Part shown: in pieces, positions 54,986-64,000 of the stretch
How positions within the stretch are numbered: the first letter of the stretch is position 1
How the letters are laid out: each line of letters opens with the position of its first letter
From: Juglans regia
Taxonomy: Eukaryota; Streptophyta; Magnoliopsida; Fagales; Juglandaceae
Assembly: GCF_001411555.2 (NCBI RefSeq)
Contig: NC_049914.1
Coordinates: 15,454,798-15,518,797, forward strand
Reading direction: 5' to 3'
DNA: 64,000 bases
Notes under the pieces: generated by a model
Told to the model about the DNA's origin: nothing
Databases searched by the model: none
The model's input: the letters and a program-made list of their open reading frames with translations, nothing else
Translations under genes and position numbers: made by a program

Positions 54986-55585
54986 TTCAATAAAATAATA
55001 ACTTTCCCAACATGCCCTTGCATAAGCTCCCTTAAGTGCTTCCCATAATAAACTCAATTATTCTAAACAAATAAAATAAGTACTTTAAATGAATTAAATA
55101 AGTTGAAACTCTTCAAGAGCCCAAAGCCTTTAAGTCTTGTTGTTGCCATCTTCCATAGCTGATCAAATGAATCAAAATTGGATCTTCATCCTTCAAGCCT
55201 CATCTTGAATGTTGAGCTCTTGCTAAACTCGTCCCAAGTGGATTGCATCAATCCTTGCATTGTCTCCGTGATCTTTAAGACTAGGCCCATCATGGTTCCC
55301 ATCACAATGATTCTAAACAAATAAAATAAGTTCTTTAAATGAATTAAATAAGTTGAAACCCTTCAAGAGCCCAAGCCTTTAAGTCTTGTGGTTGCCATCT
55401 TCCATAGCTGATCAAATGAATTAAAACTGGATCTTCATCCTTCAAGCCCCATCTTGAATGTTGGGCTCTTGCTAAACTTGTCCCAAGTGGATTGCATCAA
55501 TCATTGCATTGTCTCCTTGATCTTCTTGGCCCATCTGGAAGTTGTAAATGATCTTTAAGACTAGGCTCATCTTGGTTCCCATCAC

Positions 55586-55688
55586 ATTGGGTCTAGGTTC
55601 TCCATCCATTGACTTGATTTTGGCTTTTTTGGGGAGTTTTCAAATTGATTGTGGGTTCAAGGGATTCCGTTCCCGCGGGTTCATATCA
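55586..55688 (+). repeat. 5' LTR stub of N9
   Basis: Last ~100 bp of the LTR, ending CGGGTTCATATCA. Primer-binding site TGGTATTCAGAGC at 55691-55703, but the usual AGGTTTCC after it is shortened. Confidence 0.86.
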
Positions 55689-55703
55689 TTTGGTATTCAG
55701 AGC

Positions 55704-56533
55704 TTCCAATCTGGTCTGATTCTATCTTTTAATTCTAGCATCCTTTATTTTAATTCTAGGGCTTCATTGTTCTAGGGTTGCCAAAAAAAAAAAATAGAAA
55801 CAAAAAGTAGGCTGCCGAAATTCTTAGGGTTTTGTGTTTGGCTGAAATTTGCATCACCTAGGATTTCAAATTTCTAGGATTTCCTGCATCTCTAAGTTTG
55901 TCAATTGCTTGGAGTGTCGTTCCATTGATTCTCTTCTACTTCATTGTCCATGCTTGTGTGTTTGAATTCAATTGCTTGGTTTTCACAATTGAATATTGCT
56001 GTTTGAGGTTGAATTAGACAAAAGAAAGGAAAGGAAAGGAAAAGAAAAGAAAAGAAAAGTAAATTCGAAAAAAAAAAGAAAAAAAAGATGAAGAAAAGAG
56101 ATGGTAGCATATTCAAAGTTGCTACATAGTTACAACAAAGAAAAAGAAAGAAATTTGTTGATTAAACCTTATGATCAAAGGGGCTGCTGCTGCATAAATT
56201 ACTCAAGTTGGTATCTTGTCTTATTGTTACTCTTTCATTCGTATAACTTCATTGATTCTCGTGTCATTTTTATTCCTTCATGTTTCTCTTGTTCTTGTTT
56301 CCTGGATCTAATTACTAGTTGGGATAAAACAAGGTTGGCTTGTCTTGATTGAGTTCATTTAGTTCTGAAAGAACTTGAGTGGCAAAGCTCTTGAGGTAAA
56401 AGGCAAGAGGGTGTGAGACTATTATAGGGCAAAAGCCATTAAGAGTGAAACACGAGTGGAGTGCCATTATTCGAGTGTAAACACGTAAGAGAGTGTGGGG
56501 TTTTTCACTAACATTCTTTTTGTACAGCATATT
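55704..56533 (+). other. N9 leader
   Basis: About 830 bp; GA tract at 56020-56095; no coding potential. Confidence 0.82.
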
Positions 56534-57586
56534 ATGATATCTTATAGAAGTGACTCATCACCAAAAGGTGTGGCAGATAACTCATCTTTTGTGTTGCAAG
56601 CCATGCAACAACAGTTTGAGCGGTTGAACTTGCTGTTGGGTGAAGTGAGTTATAGGATGGATAATCAAGAAGCAGTGATTAGAAATCTGCAAGGTGAGAG
56701 AGGTAGGAGGCAACATGAGCCAAGTATTGAGAATGGGTATGAGAAAGAAGAGTATGGTGAGTCTCTTGTTGCTAGGCATGCACTCAATACACAAATTAAG
56801 ATGAATGATACAAAGCAGCAGAGTGAGAACGTTTTTCATACTAGATGCCACATCAACAACAAGGTATGTAGTATGGTCATTGATTTGAGGAGTTGTATTA
56901 ATTTGGCTAGCACTACTTTAGTTGAGAAATTGAATTTACGTACCTTGAAGCACCCTAGGCCATACATGTTGCAGTGGTTGAGTGATTGTGGGGAGGTTAG
57001 GGTAAATAAGCAAGTGCTAGTTTCTTTTTCAATTGGAAAATACCAAGATATGGTCCTTTGTGATGTAGTGCCTATCCATGCTGGTCATATTTTGTTGGGG
57101 AAGCCATGGCAGTATGATAGGAAGGTGATCTATGATAGGTTAAGGAACATGTACTGTTTTGAAAATGATGGAAAAACAATCAAACTTGCTCCTTTAACTC
57201 CAACACAGGTCCATGGGGATCAATTGAAGCTGAAAAGTGGGGTTGATCAAAAAAGAAAGAGTGAAAATGAGAGTGATAAAAAAAGAAAAAGTGAAAAGGA
57301 GATTGAGCAAACAGGCAAGAGTGAAAGTGAGAATGAGTTGAAAAGCAAGAGTGAAGGTGAGAGTGAAAGTGAGATTGAGCTGAAAAGCAAGAGTGAAGAT
57401 GAGATTGAGAAGAAAAGAAATAATGAGACTGAAAAAGAGAGAGAGAGAAAAATGTTGGAGAAAAAATATGGGGGTGAGGCTGAAACCTCAAGAAAAAAAG
57501 AGAATGAGTTGCAAAAATATTGTGAGGCCAAGAGTTCAAAAAAAGATGAGAGTGGAAGAAAAAGAGAGCGTGAAACAGAAAAATGA
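56534..57586 (+). pseudogene. N9 gag stub, DLRS protease and linker
   Basis: ATG at 56534 (MISYRSDSSPKGVADNSS). Gag N-terminus only (QQQFERLNLLLGEVSYRMDN), then a jump after ENGYEKEEYGE to SLVARHALNTQIKMND, as in N3. Protease with VIDLRSCINLAS (Asp codon at 56882), [32 protein letters not shown] and APLTPTQVHGDQLKLK. A K/E/S linker of about 110 residues follows. The ORF is open for 350 codons; its stop TGA overlaps the next ATG (ATGA). No capsid or zinc knuckle. Confidence 0.87.
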
Positions 57587-58275
57587 GTGAGAGAAAAAAA
57601 GAGGAGGCCGAAACATCTAGAGAAAGAAAGAGTGAAAAAGAAAAGAGAGTGGTGGCTGAGAGTCAAGAAAAAAGAGTTGCACAAGAGGAAAAAGAAAAAG
57701 AGATTACAGAGAGAAACGAAAAGGCAAAAGTGAGTTTTTATGCTAAGGCAAGCTTTTATACTAATGAATTTAATGAGGTCGTAATTCCTAACGGTGTGTT
57801 TAGTGGATTGCCACCTATTAGGGAGATAGAGCACTACATTGATTTTGTGTCAGGTGCGACAATCCCTACCCGACTTTTCTTTGAAGAACATGAGTCCTTA
57901 ACACACTTAAAGGGACAAGATAAGTTGTTGACTAGAATGTGTGCTAAGCGGGAGGATTGTATTGAGACTTTTCCTCATGTATTCAAATACACACAAGGTA
58001 TGAAAAATTTTATTGTTGATGCTTTAGCAAGAAGGTATGTCCTTGTCTTCATTTTAGATGCAAAATTGTTGAGACTTGAATATAATAAGGAATTGCATGC
58101 TAATGATGATGAAATTGCTAGTGTGTGTGGAACATGTGAGAAAGCATCATTTGGTAAGTTCTATAAACTAGATTGGTACTTGTTTAGAAAGAATAGATTT
58201 TGTATGCCAACTAGTTTTATGCGTAAGTTGCTTGTGTGTGATGGACAAGGTGGTTTGTTGGTAACCTTGGTGTAA
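57583..58275 (+). pseudogene. N9 linker end and collapsed pol
   Basis: [22 protein letters not shown] stub (GLPPIREIEHYIDFVSGATI), junction RLFFEEHESLTHLKGQ, RNase H end (HVFKYTQGMKNFIVDALARR) and integrase finger remnant. A one-base loss (GGLLVTLV) ends the frame. Confidence 0.86.
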
Positions 58276-58906
58276 GGAAGATTTTTGTTGTGTTGCCTGA
58301 ACGTTTTTTGGAATATCAATTGCCATTCAATAACGTGTTGCATGGACGTTTGTGGAAGTATCATTTTTCATTCATTGATGTGTTGCATGAACGTTTGTGG
58401 GAGTATTGCTTACCATTCATTGAGTTTTCATATAATTGGAGTAGTCATTTTGGTGTAAATAAGATTTTAAATGTGTTGCATGAACGTTTGTGGGAGTATC
58501 ATTTGCCATTCATTGACTTGTTGCATAAACGTTTACGGGAGCATCATTTATCTTTCATTGAGTTTGCATATAATTTGAGTGGTCATTTTGGGGTGAGGTG
58601 GACTTTAGATGTATTTCATGAACATTTGTTGCAGTATTGTTTGACATTTATTGAGTTTACATATAATTGGAGTGTTCATGCTACTACTATATTTTCACCT
58701 TTTGAAATTGTTTATAGAGTTAATGCATTTACTCCTTTAGATTTAATACCATTATCTGTTGACAACAGTAGTAGTTTGGATAGATTTTTTCATATTCTTG
58801 AACAAATTAATCATAATGCTTATGAAATTAATGATAATGTTACTAACATTTTTCCCTTTGATCCAGGTGGAGATTCGAGGTCGAATCCTTTTGAGGAGAG
58901 GGGGAA
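58276..58906 (+). pseudogene. N9 repeats and integrase-like tail
   Basis: 15-residue units plus 30-31-residue units (VLHERLWEYCLPFIEFSYNW + SSHFGVNKILN). Then [20 protein letters not shown] and the GGDSRSNPFEERGND end at the purine tract (58893-58906). The frame continues a short way into the LTR. Confidence 0.85.
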
Positions 58907-59612
58907 TGATGGGAACCAAGGTGGGCCTAGTTTTAAAAATATGTTGCATGTTCCAGATTGGCCAAATACAAGTTCAAGAGCTTAAATGATGAAGATTCAG
59001 CTTTGATTCATTTGATAAACTATGGAAAGGTTTGGGCACTTGAAGGGTTTCAACTTATTTAATTCATTTAAAGAACTTATTTTATTAGTTTAGAATAATT
59101 GAGTTTATTATGGGAAGCACTTAAGGGGATGTAAGGGCATGTTGGGAAAGTTATTATTTTATTGAACTAGGGTTTGGGTTACTGTAGCCGAGTACTCTAG
59201 CGCCATACAGTAGATGCGGTACTGTTCATCCAGGGGTATTTTTGGAAGATGAGGTTTTATTTTGGCTAGGGCTTCATTAGGTTTTGCTTTAAATACTCTA
59301 TGTACCTCATTTTAATCAGTTTATGAAGTTTATGAAATTTCATGAATTTATTCATTGTGAGTTGTGTTTTACTCCTCTTGTTCTTAATTGAACTTTTGAA
59401 CTTATCAAAGGTAAATCACAACCTTTGTGGCGTTCCTCCTTTGTAATCTGGGTTCTTGTAACGGGTTATTCAACGGGTCTAGATTGTAATATAATCTAGG
59501 TTCTTAAAACGAGTTCTCATTGGGTCTAGGTTCTCCATCCATTGAATTGATTTTGGCTTTCTTGGGGAGTTTTCAAATTGATTGTGGGTTCAAGGGATTC
59601 CGTTCCCGCGGG
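58907..59612 (+). repeat. 3' LTR of N9, lacking its last 9 bp
   Basis: TGATGGGAACCAAGGTGGG to CGTTCCCGCGGG. Purine tract GAGGAGAGGGGGAA directly before it. Confidence 0.88.
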
Positions 59613-59700
59613 CACCTTAGGATCGGTGAAGGGAAATAAGAAAGAGTTTACTCGTCTATTTCCTTAGAAGCCGTCGCTGGGGTAGAGGAGAGGAAGAGGG
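59613..59700 (+). mobile_element. 3' internal end and purine tract of T2
   Basis: 88 bp ending in GTAGAGGAGAGGAAGAGGG just before the TGTAACAGCCCG LTR start. The purine run marks what follows as a 3' LTR. The rest of T2's interior is not present. Confidence 0.7.
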
Positions 59701-62700
59701 TGTAACAGCCCGCTAGAAATTTATTGGCGAAATTTCTATTGACTTTAGGAATCTCGTGAAAACCCCATAAGTTTTTACGAATCGACCAATCGCACAGGTT
59801 TTAGTCTGTCAACATCACTCACTATGGTGCTAGAAATATGAGTTTAATTATTTGAGGTAGTTAGAAGTATCAGAATGCGTTATGGTCTACACCGTTAGAC
59901 TCAATGGATTATTTAGGATTTTATGGCACAATAGCCTATTTTCATAATTCAGGACGAAACGTATGTTAAAAATTGTGAAATTATTTTTAGGGGCACTTCG
60001 GGGTTGAATTTCGGTGAACGATTTTCACTATAGGTTAATATGAATATTTAGAATAGTAACCTCGATAACCGCACCCAGTGCAGTATTTTCAAAATCACAG
60101 TCTGAAATGTCCAAATTAGGTTGGAAGAGTTTATTTGGACACTTGGCAAGATCTTAGCCACATATAATGAATAGTATTAGACACTTGGCACCATGAGGAA
60201 CAATTAGATGGATTTGTGAAGGAAGTCAAGGTGTGTGATCATGCCACCTAAGCAAAGATCTATTTCATCTGATCAACTAAATTGTGCCAAGCCAAAGAGG
60301 GTTCCAACCCTAGCAAAACCTAAATGGTTGGAATCCAATTGAAACCCCAAAAGCTTGGTTGAAACCAAAACCCTAAACGGTTTTCTCTAACCCTAAAGTT
60401 GGCTTCCAAACCCTTTTTAATCCGATTTATAGCATTGTGTTTAATCACTTGATTAAATTACTTCCACATGCTATTAATTAATCAAATCCTTGTTATGACA
60501 TCATTATCCAACATTTTAAACCTTGAAAATTTGATTGGACCAAGAAAAAATTAGTTTTGGGCTTGATTGCATCTCAAACTATAACCAAACCCCCTTTAAA
60601 CCCCAAATTGAAGCCCACTTGGTGGGGCCCACCAAGGCCCACGAAATTGGCCACCTTGGCAAAGCTTCTTGGAGAAGTTTCCTCTCCCACATGGCAGACC
60701 ATCCACTGCCATTGGCTGCATCCAATAGTGCCGATGTGAAGGAGAAATCCACTCCATCAACCTCCATCTTTCACAGCTGCTGCAGGCAGTCTTTGCACCT
60801 CACTATTCTCCACTTTATGTCACATAGCCACCTCCAATCAAGGGTCATTCCAGCCCACAACTTCCCCCTCCAGGAGTCTATAGTCGTGCAAGGCACTTTT
60901 TATTCCATTTTATCACTTCCTTTCCCCCGTTCTTAGAGAGAAACCCAAAAGAGCTCCCTCAGGCAGATTTCTGGAACATTTTGCGTTGCCATTTACGACC
61001 CTTTGTAGGTATTTTTGCACAATGAGTCCTTCACATAAGTTGTTCGTCTTTGAGTCTAGTTTCCGTGGATATCTTATTAGTCTCATTCCATCCTCATTTG
61101 ATCGGTCAAAAGTATTTTTTACCATGGAAAGGTCATTCTGGGCATGAAACTGGAGAGTATGTTATGTTTTGGAAGTTTTGACCAAGCTAATGGACATATC
61201 TTGGTCCAAAAATTTTATGGAGTGTTGTTAACATGTGTTTATGAATGTTCATTGAGGTTTTGTTGCTTGAATAAAGCTTTTGATGATAGATTTTCTTAGA
61301 GTTAGAAACTTGAAAACTGGAAATGGAAAAACAGTTTCTGTTTTGTGAAAGTTTGAATATTTCGTGGTTTAATCTTATTCCAATAGGCTTTGATATTTTT
61401 ATATGATAATCCTAAGTCTCTTATATACATGTTAGGATGTTATTTCGAAGATATTTAGTATTAGTTTTAAAGATATAATTTTCTATGCAAGAGGATTTCG
61501 GTTAGGCCTAAACTTTGATGTTTTTGAGTTAGATCCACGTTTTATTAAATTTTAGCCATGTGATTTTAAGTTTGATGGTTGGATGTTCTTTAGGACACAT
61601 TTTTAAACCATGTGATGTGTTAGTTTGAAGATCACATGTCTTTAAGCCATGAATCAAGAGATTGACTAAAGTTAGTTGGGAAAAACAGTTTCTGTTTTGG
61701 ACTAAGTTTAAAAGCAAAAACTCCAAGTGTTGTTTTGTGATTTTTGGTGAGTTTGGTTTGATGATTTAAAGCATGTTTGATGTTAGGATGATGTTATGAA
61801 TATGTTAGAGGTAAGATTTGATTTTTTGGAATTCTTGGAGATGTTTTTATTAAGGTCAAAACTTGTGATTTAAGGTCTACTTTTTGTTAAAATGTTTAGG
61901 TCTTTTTACAAAAAGTTTGGTGTTGATGGTTAGCTTTTCTTAATGGATATTTTAAGTGTATTTTTAAACTTAGGATAGGAAGATCCTTGTTATAAAATTT
62001 TGGTTTAATCATGGATTTTGAATATGGATGAAATTGCAACCAAAATCAAGAGAAATGGTCTATGAATGTTTCGGTCATTGTGAGTTTCCATAGTTGTGAT
62101 TGGTTTTAAATTTTTCTGAGTTGTTATTTGAGTCTAGGACAAGATTTACATGAGGAAAGTAAATTTTGGTAATTTTTGGAGTTAGGATGTGAAATCCTTA
62201 AGTTAGGGGTAAAATGGTCATTTGCCCACATGTAGAGGGTAAAATGGTAATTTTACTCTAAGTTGTCTCTTTTCACATTTTTAATTGTTAGTAATTAATT
62301 TCTAACATTTAGAATACCCTCTTACAGTTCGTCGTCTTTCGCGCTTTATTCTAGTAGAACGCGACGATCGAGGTAAGTTAACTTTTTAACTTACTATCAG
62401 TTTATTGTGTATGAGTGAAAAGTAAGGGAACTAAAGTGTATGTATGCATGTTATCATATGTGCCATGCCAAGTCATTACATATTTATATGTTACACAGAA
62501 TTTATTTTGTCATGAATTATTCATCTGTTACACAAGATATTCTGTCACGTATTCCTATACATTGCAAGTATGTCATGTTAAGTTAAGTATGTCATCTGTT
62601 ACATGTATTTCATGTCACGTAATATTCACTGTCACATGTTACAACATGTTAAGAAATATTGTCTGTTATATGGTATGCCATGTCACGAAATGTTGCATGT

Positions 62701-64000
62701 TACATATATGCCATGTTATGAAATGTACTCTGTTAAATTTATGTCTTGAAGTATGTCATCCTACGTTCGTGTCACGTTATGCTACGTCAGGACTTTTGTC
62801 TTTTATGTCACGTTCATGTTACGTCACGTTACGAATTGTCATGTATGCTAGTTAATTCATTCATGTCAAGGATAGGGTAATATCCTAGTGGAACTCCTTT
62901 GTTCACGCTGGAGTGTCTAATTAGCTGGTCACCGGAGCGCGCCAAGCACAAACACCGATGGTGCCACACATTATGTTACGTGTGTCCACAGCAAGTGTGG
63001 CACAAACAAATAAGTCATGGGGCCACAACAACTGTGGAGCATACACTACGTGAGACACAGCAATTGTGACACGTAGAATACGTGGGGCCACAACAACTGT
63101 GGAGTACGTATGAACGCACTCACAGTTGGTATAGAAACCTGTGATGTGATGCGGTAATCAGTAGGGACACACGGCTCAAGGGGACCTGTGTAACACCCAT
63201 ATGGTCACTTTATGATTAAGTCTATTGAATAAGATTCCAAGTTCATGCATTTCACATTCAAGTCATGTTTCACGTTATGTTATGTTCGAGTTTACGTTCA
63301 CGCAATTATGGTAATCCCATGAGAGAAGAATATGTTTCAAGTTCATGTTATGTTATGTTCACGTTTACATTATGTTCCAAGTTCACATTTATGTTATGTC
63401 ATGCTCAAGTTCATGTTCAAATTATGCATGTTCACGTTCATGTTATGTTTCAACTCCATGTTATATTTCAAGTTCACGTTCATGCTATGTTTCAAGTCCA
63501 TGTTATGTTTCAAGTCACGTTTATGCTAAGCTTCAGTTTCAGTTTAAGTTATGCCAGTTATGTTGCGTTGTATGTCAAGTTATGCTATGATTACTTATGA
63601 TTTGATTATGCATTCATGCTTTTACTGCCATGCATGCATCATTAACTTGTGTGGAAGTTTTCTGTTAACTTGCTGAGATTTGTAATCAAATCTCACTGTG
63701 GTAGTCCCAACTACCATTCCCCCCGAATGGTAGATTTTGTTATAGGATCTGAAGGAGAACCGAGAATCGACCAACTGGAACCGGTTGACTAAGCGACGGT
63801 GCGACGTAGATGGTAGTACAGTAGTTACCTCAGATTACTACTTGTATTTGTGGAGTTCAATCTCCAGCACTCTTTTGATCACAACCTTATGGACTATTAT
63901 TGTGATCTTCGTTGTTTAGTATGTCGTTAAGTATGGAGTATGTTTTAAGTATTTGGGATATTTTAGTTTACTGCATAGTATTGCTAAAGAAAAAAATTAT
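59701..64000 (+). repeat. T2, long 3' LTR of second family (runs off the window)
   Basis: Starts TGTAACAGCCCGC. By comparison with T1 about 140 bp remain beyond the window, giving a length near 4.4 kb. No credible gene: ORFs in it are out-of-frame readings of TGTTATGTTTCAAGTTCACG-type repeats (62450-62860 and 63240-63560). T1 and T2 differ at many positions, so they are separate insertions. Probably Ty3/gypsy with long LTRs; not proven without pol. Confidence 0.76.

Larger units (their letters stand above)
50186..55304 (-). mobile_element. N8, young complete collapsed-pol derivative
   Basis: 5,119 bp with target duplication CAATG (50181-50185 and 55305-55309). Both LTRs are 775 bp and differ at only 2 positions. 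All cis signals are present: primer-binding site, leader, purine tract. The coding region is a gag-linker-collapsed pol fusion with a single frameshift. It cannot supply RT or integrase, so it must have been mobilised in trans, probably by a full member of its family. Confidence 0.93.
54530..55304 (-). repeat. 5' LTR of N8
   Basis: 775 bp, TGATATGAACCCGCGGG to GGTTCCCATCA; outer flank CAATG. Confidence 0.93.
49832..55584 (-). repeat. LTR split by N8 (49832-50185 and 55310-55584)
   Basis: Two parts of a single minus-strand LTR, joined across N8 and its CAATG duplication. It lacks its first ~190 bp (lost at the fold-back) and ends GGTTCCCATCA at 55584. Confidence 0.86.
55585..59612 (+). mobile_element. 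N9, plus-strand derivative with dead protease
   Basis: LTR stub, extra-T primer-binding site, leader, gag stub with DLRS protease, linker, collapsed pol, purine tract and nearly complete 3' LTR. Left boundary is a junction with the split LTR; right end is cut by T2 sequence, 9 bp short of the LTR end. Confidence 0.88.

Noticed and set aside
60535..60936. 133-codon plus-strand ORF in T2 as a host gene
   Set aside because: It lies inside the LTR, is broken in the T1 copy at 26475-26675, and shows no recognisable domain.
62415..63600. Met/Cys/His-rich ORFs in T2 and their mirror in T1 (23625-24831)
   Set aside because: They read through short TGTTATG repeats of an LTR, change frame between copies and match no known domain.
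23082..63999. T1 and T2 as the two LTRs of one huge element
   Set aside because: They are in opposite orientation and clearly diverged, and the DNA between them is other families.

Overview
This window looks like plant nuclear DNA, most likely eudicot, made almost entirely of nested LTR retrotransposons. It holds no recognisable host gene, tRNA, rRNA or CRISPR array. The plant assignment rests on Ty3/gypsy gag-pol proteins whose primer-binding sites match plant initiator tRNA-Met, on an Ac-like hAT transposon, and on LTR and satellite structure typical of plant repeats. I do not name a species.

One retrotransposon family dominates. Its LTRs begin TGATGGGAACC, end GGGTTCATATCA and are usually 720-800 bp. 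The LTR start codes for the integrase C-terminal tail, a CRM-type (centromeric chromovirus) trait. Three kinds of member are present. (1) Autonomous-type copies carry gag, zinc knuckle, protease, RT, RNase H and integrase: element A (+, 1594-7954) and minus-strand remnants M1 (7955-10501), M2 (11246-19280) and M3 (42557-44258). (2) A collapsed-pol derivative keeps gag but has lost zinc knuckle, protease, most of RT and the integrase core: N1 (13278-16905), N4 (33436-36841), N5 (36842-39979), N7 (45912-47046) and N8 (50186-55304). (3) A second derivative has the same collapsed pol where that part survives, but lacks capsid and zinc knuckle and keeps a protease whose DGGS active site reads DLRS: N2 (19711-20752), N3 (27475-32417) and N9 (55585-59612). 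The collapsed pol ends in a 45-bp tandem repeat coding for a 15-residue LHERLWEYHLPFIDV-like unit. N8 has LTRs differing at 2 of 775 positions by eye, so this derivative moved recently.

Layout: 1-1593, 5' end of a minus-strand element plus an integrase remnant; 1594-7954, element A; 7955-22961, stacked minus-strand elements with N1 and two plus-strand LTRs; 22962-23081, satellite fragment; 23082-27286, a 4.2-kb LTR of another family (T1, minus); 27287-36841, N3 nested in an LTR, then N4; 36842-41408, plus-strand N5 and N6; 41409-42556, about seven copies of a 155-bp satellite; 42557-47046, M3, two plus-strand LTRs and N7; 47047-49765, a truncated hAT transposon ending in a fold-back junction; 49820-55584, N8 inside an LTR; 55585-59612, N9; 59613-64000, the 3' end of a second long-LTR element (T2, plus), inverted relative to T1.

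Five insertions have matching 5-bp target duplications (CAATT, AAATA, CAAGG, CGATG, CAATG), which gives a firm nesting order. Satellite plus self-nesting CRM-like elements suggests a pericentromeric or centromeric location; that is inference. Every coding region seen is broken by stops, frameshifts, deletions or insertions.
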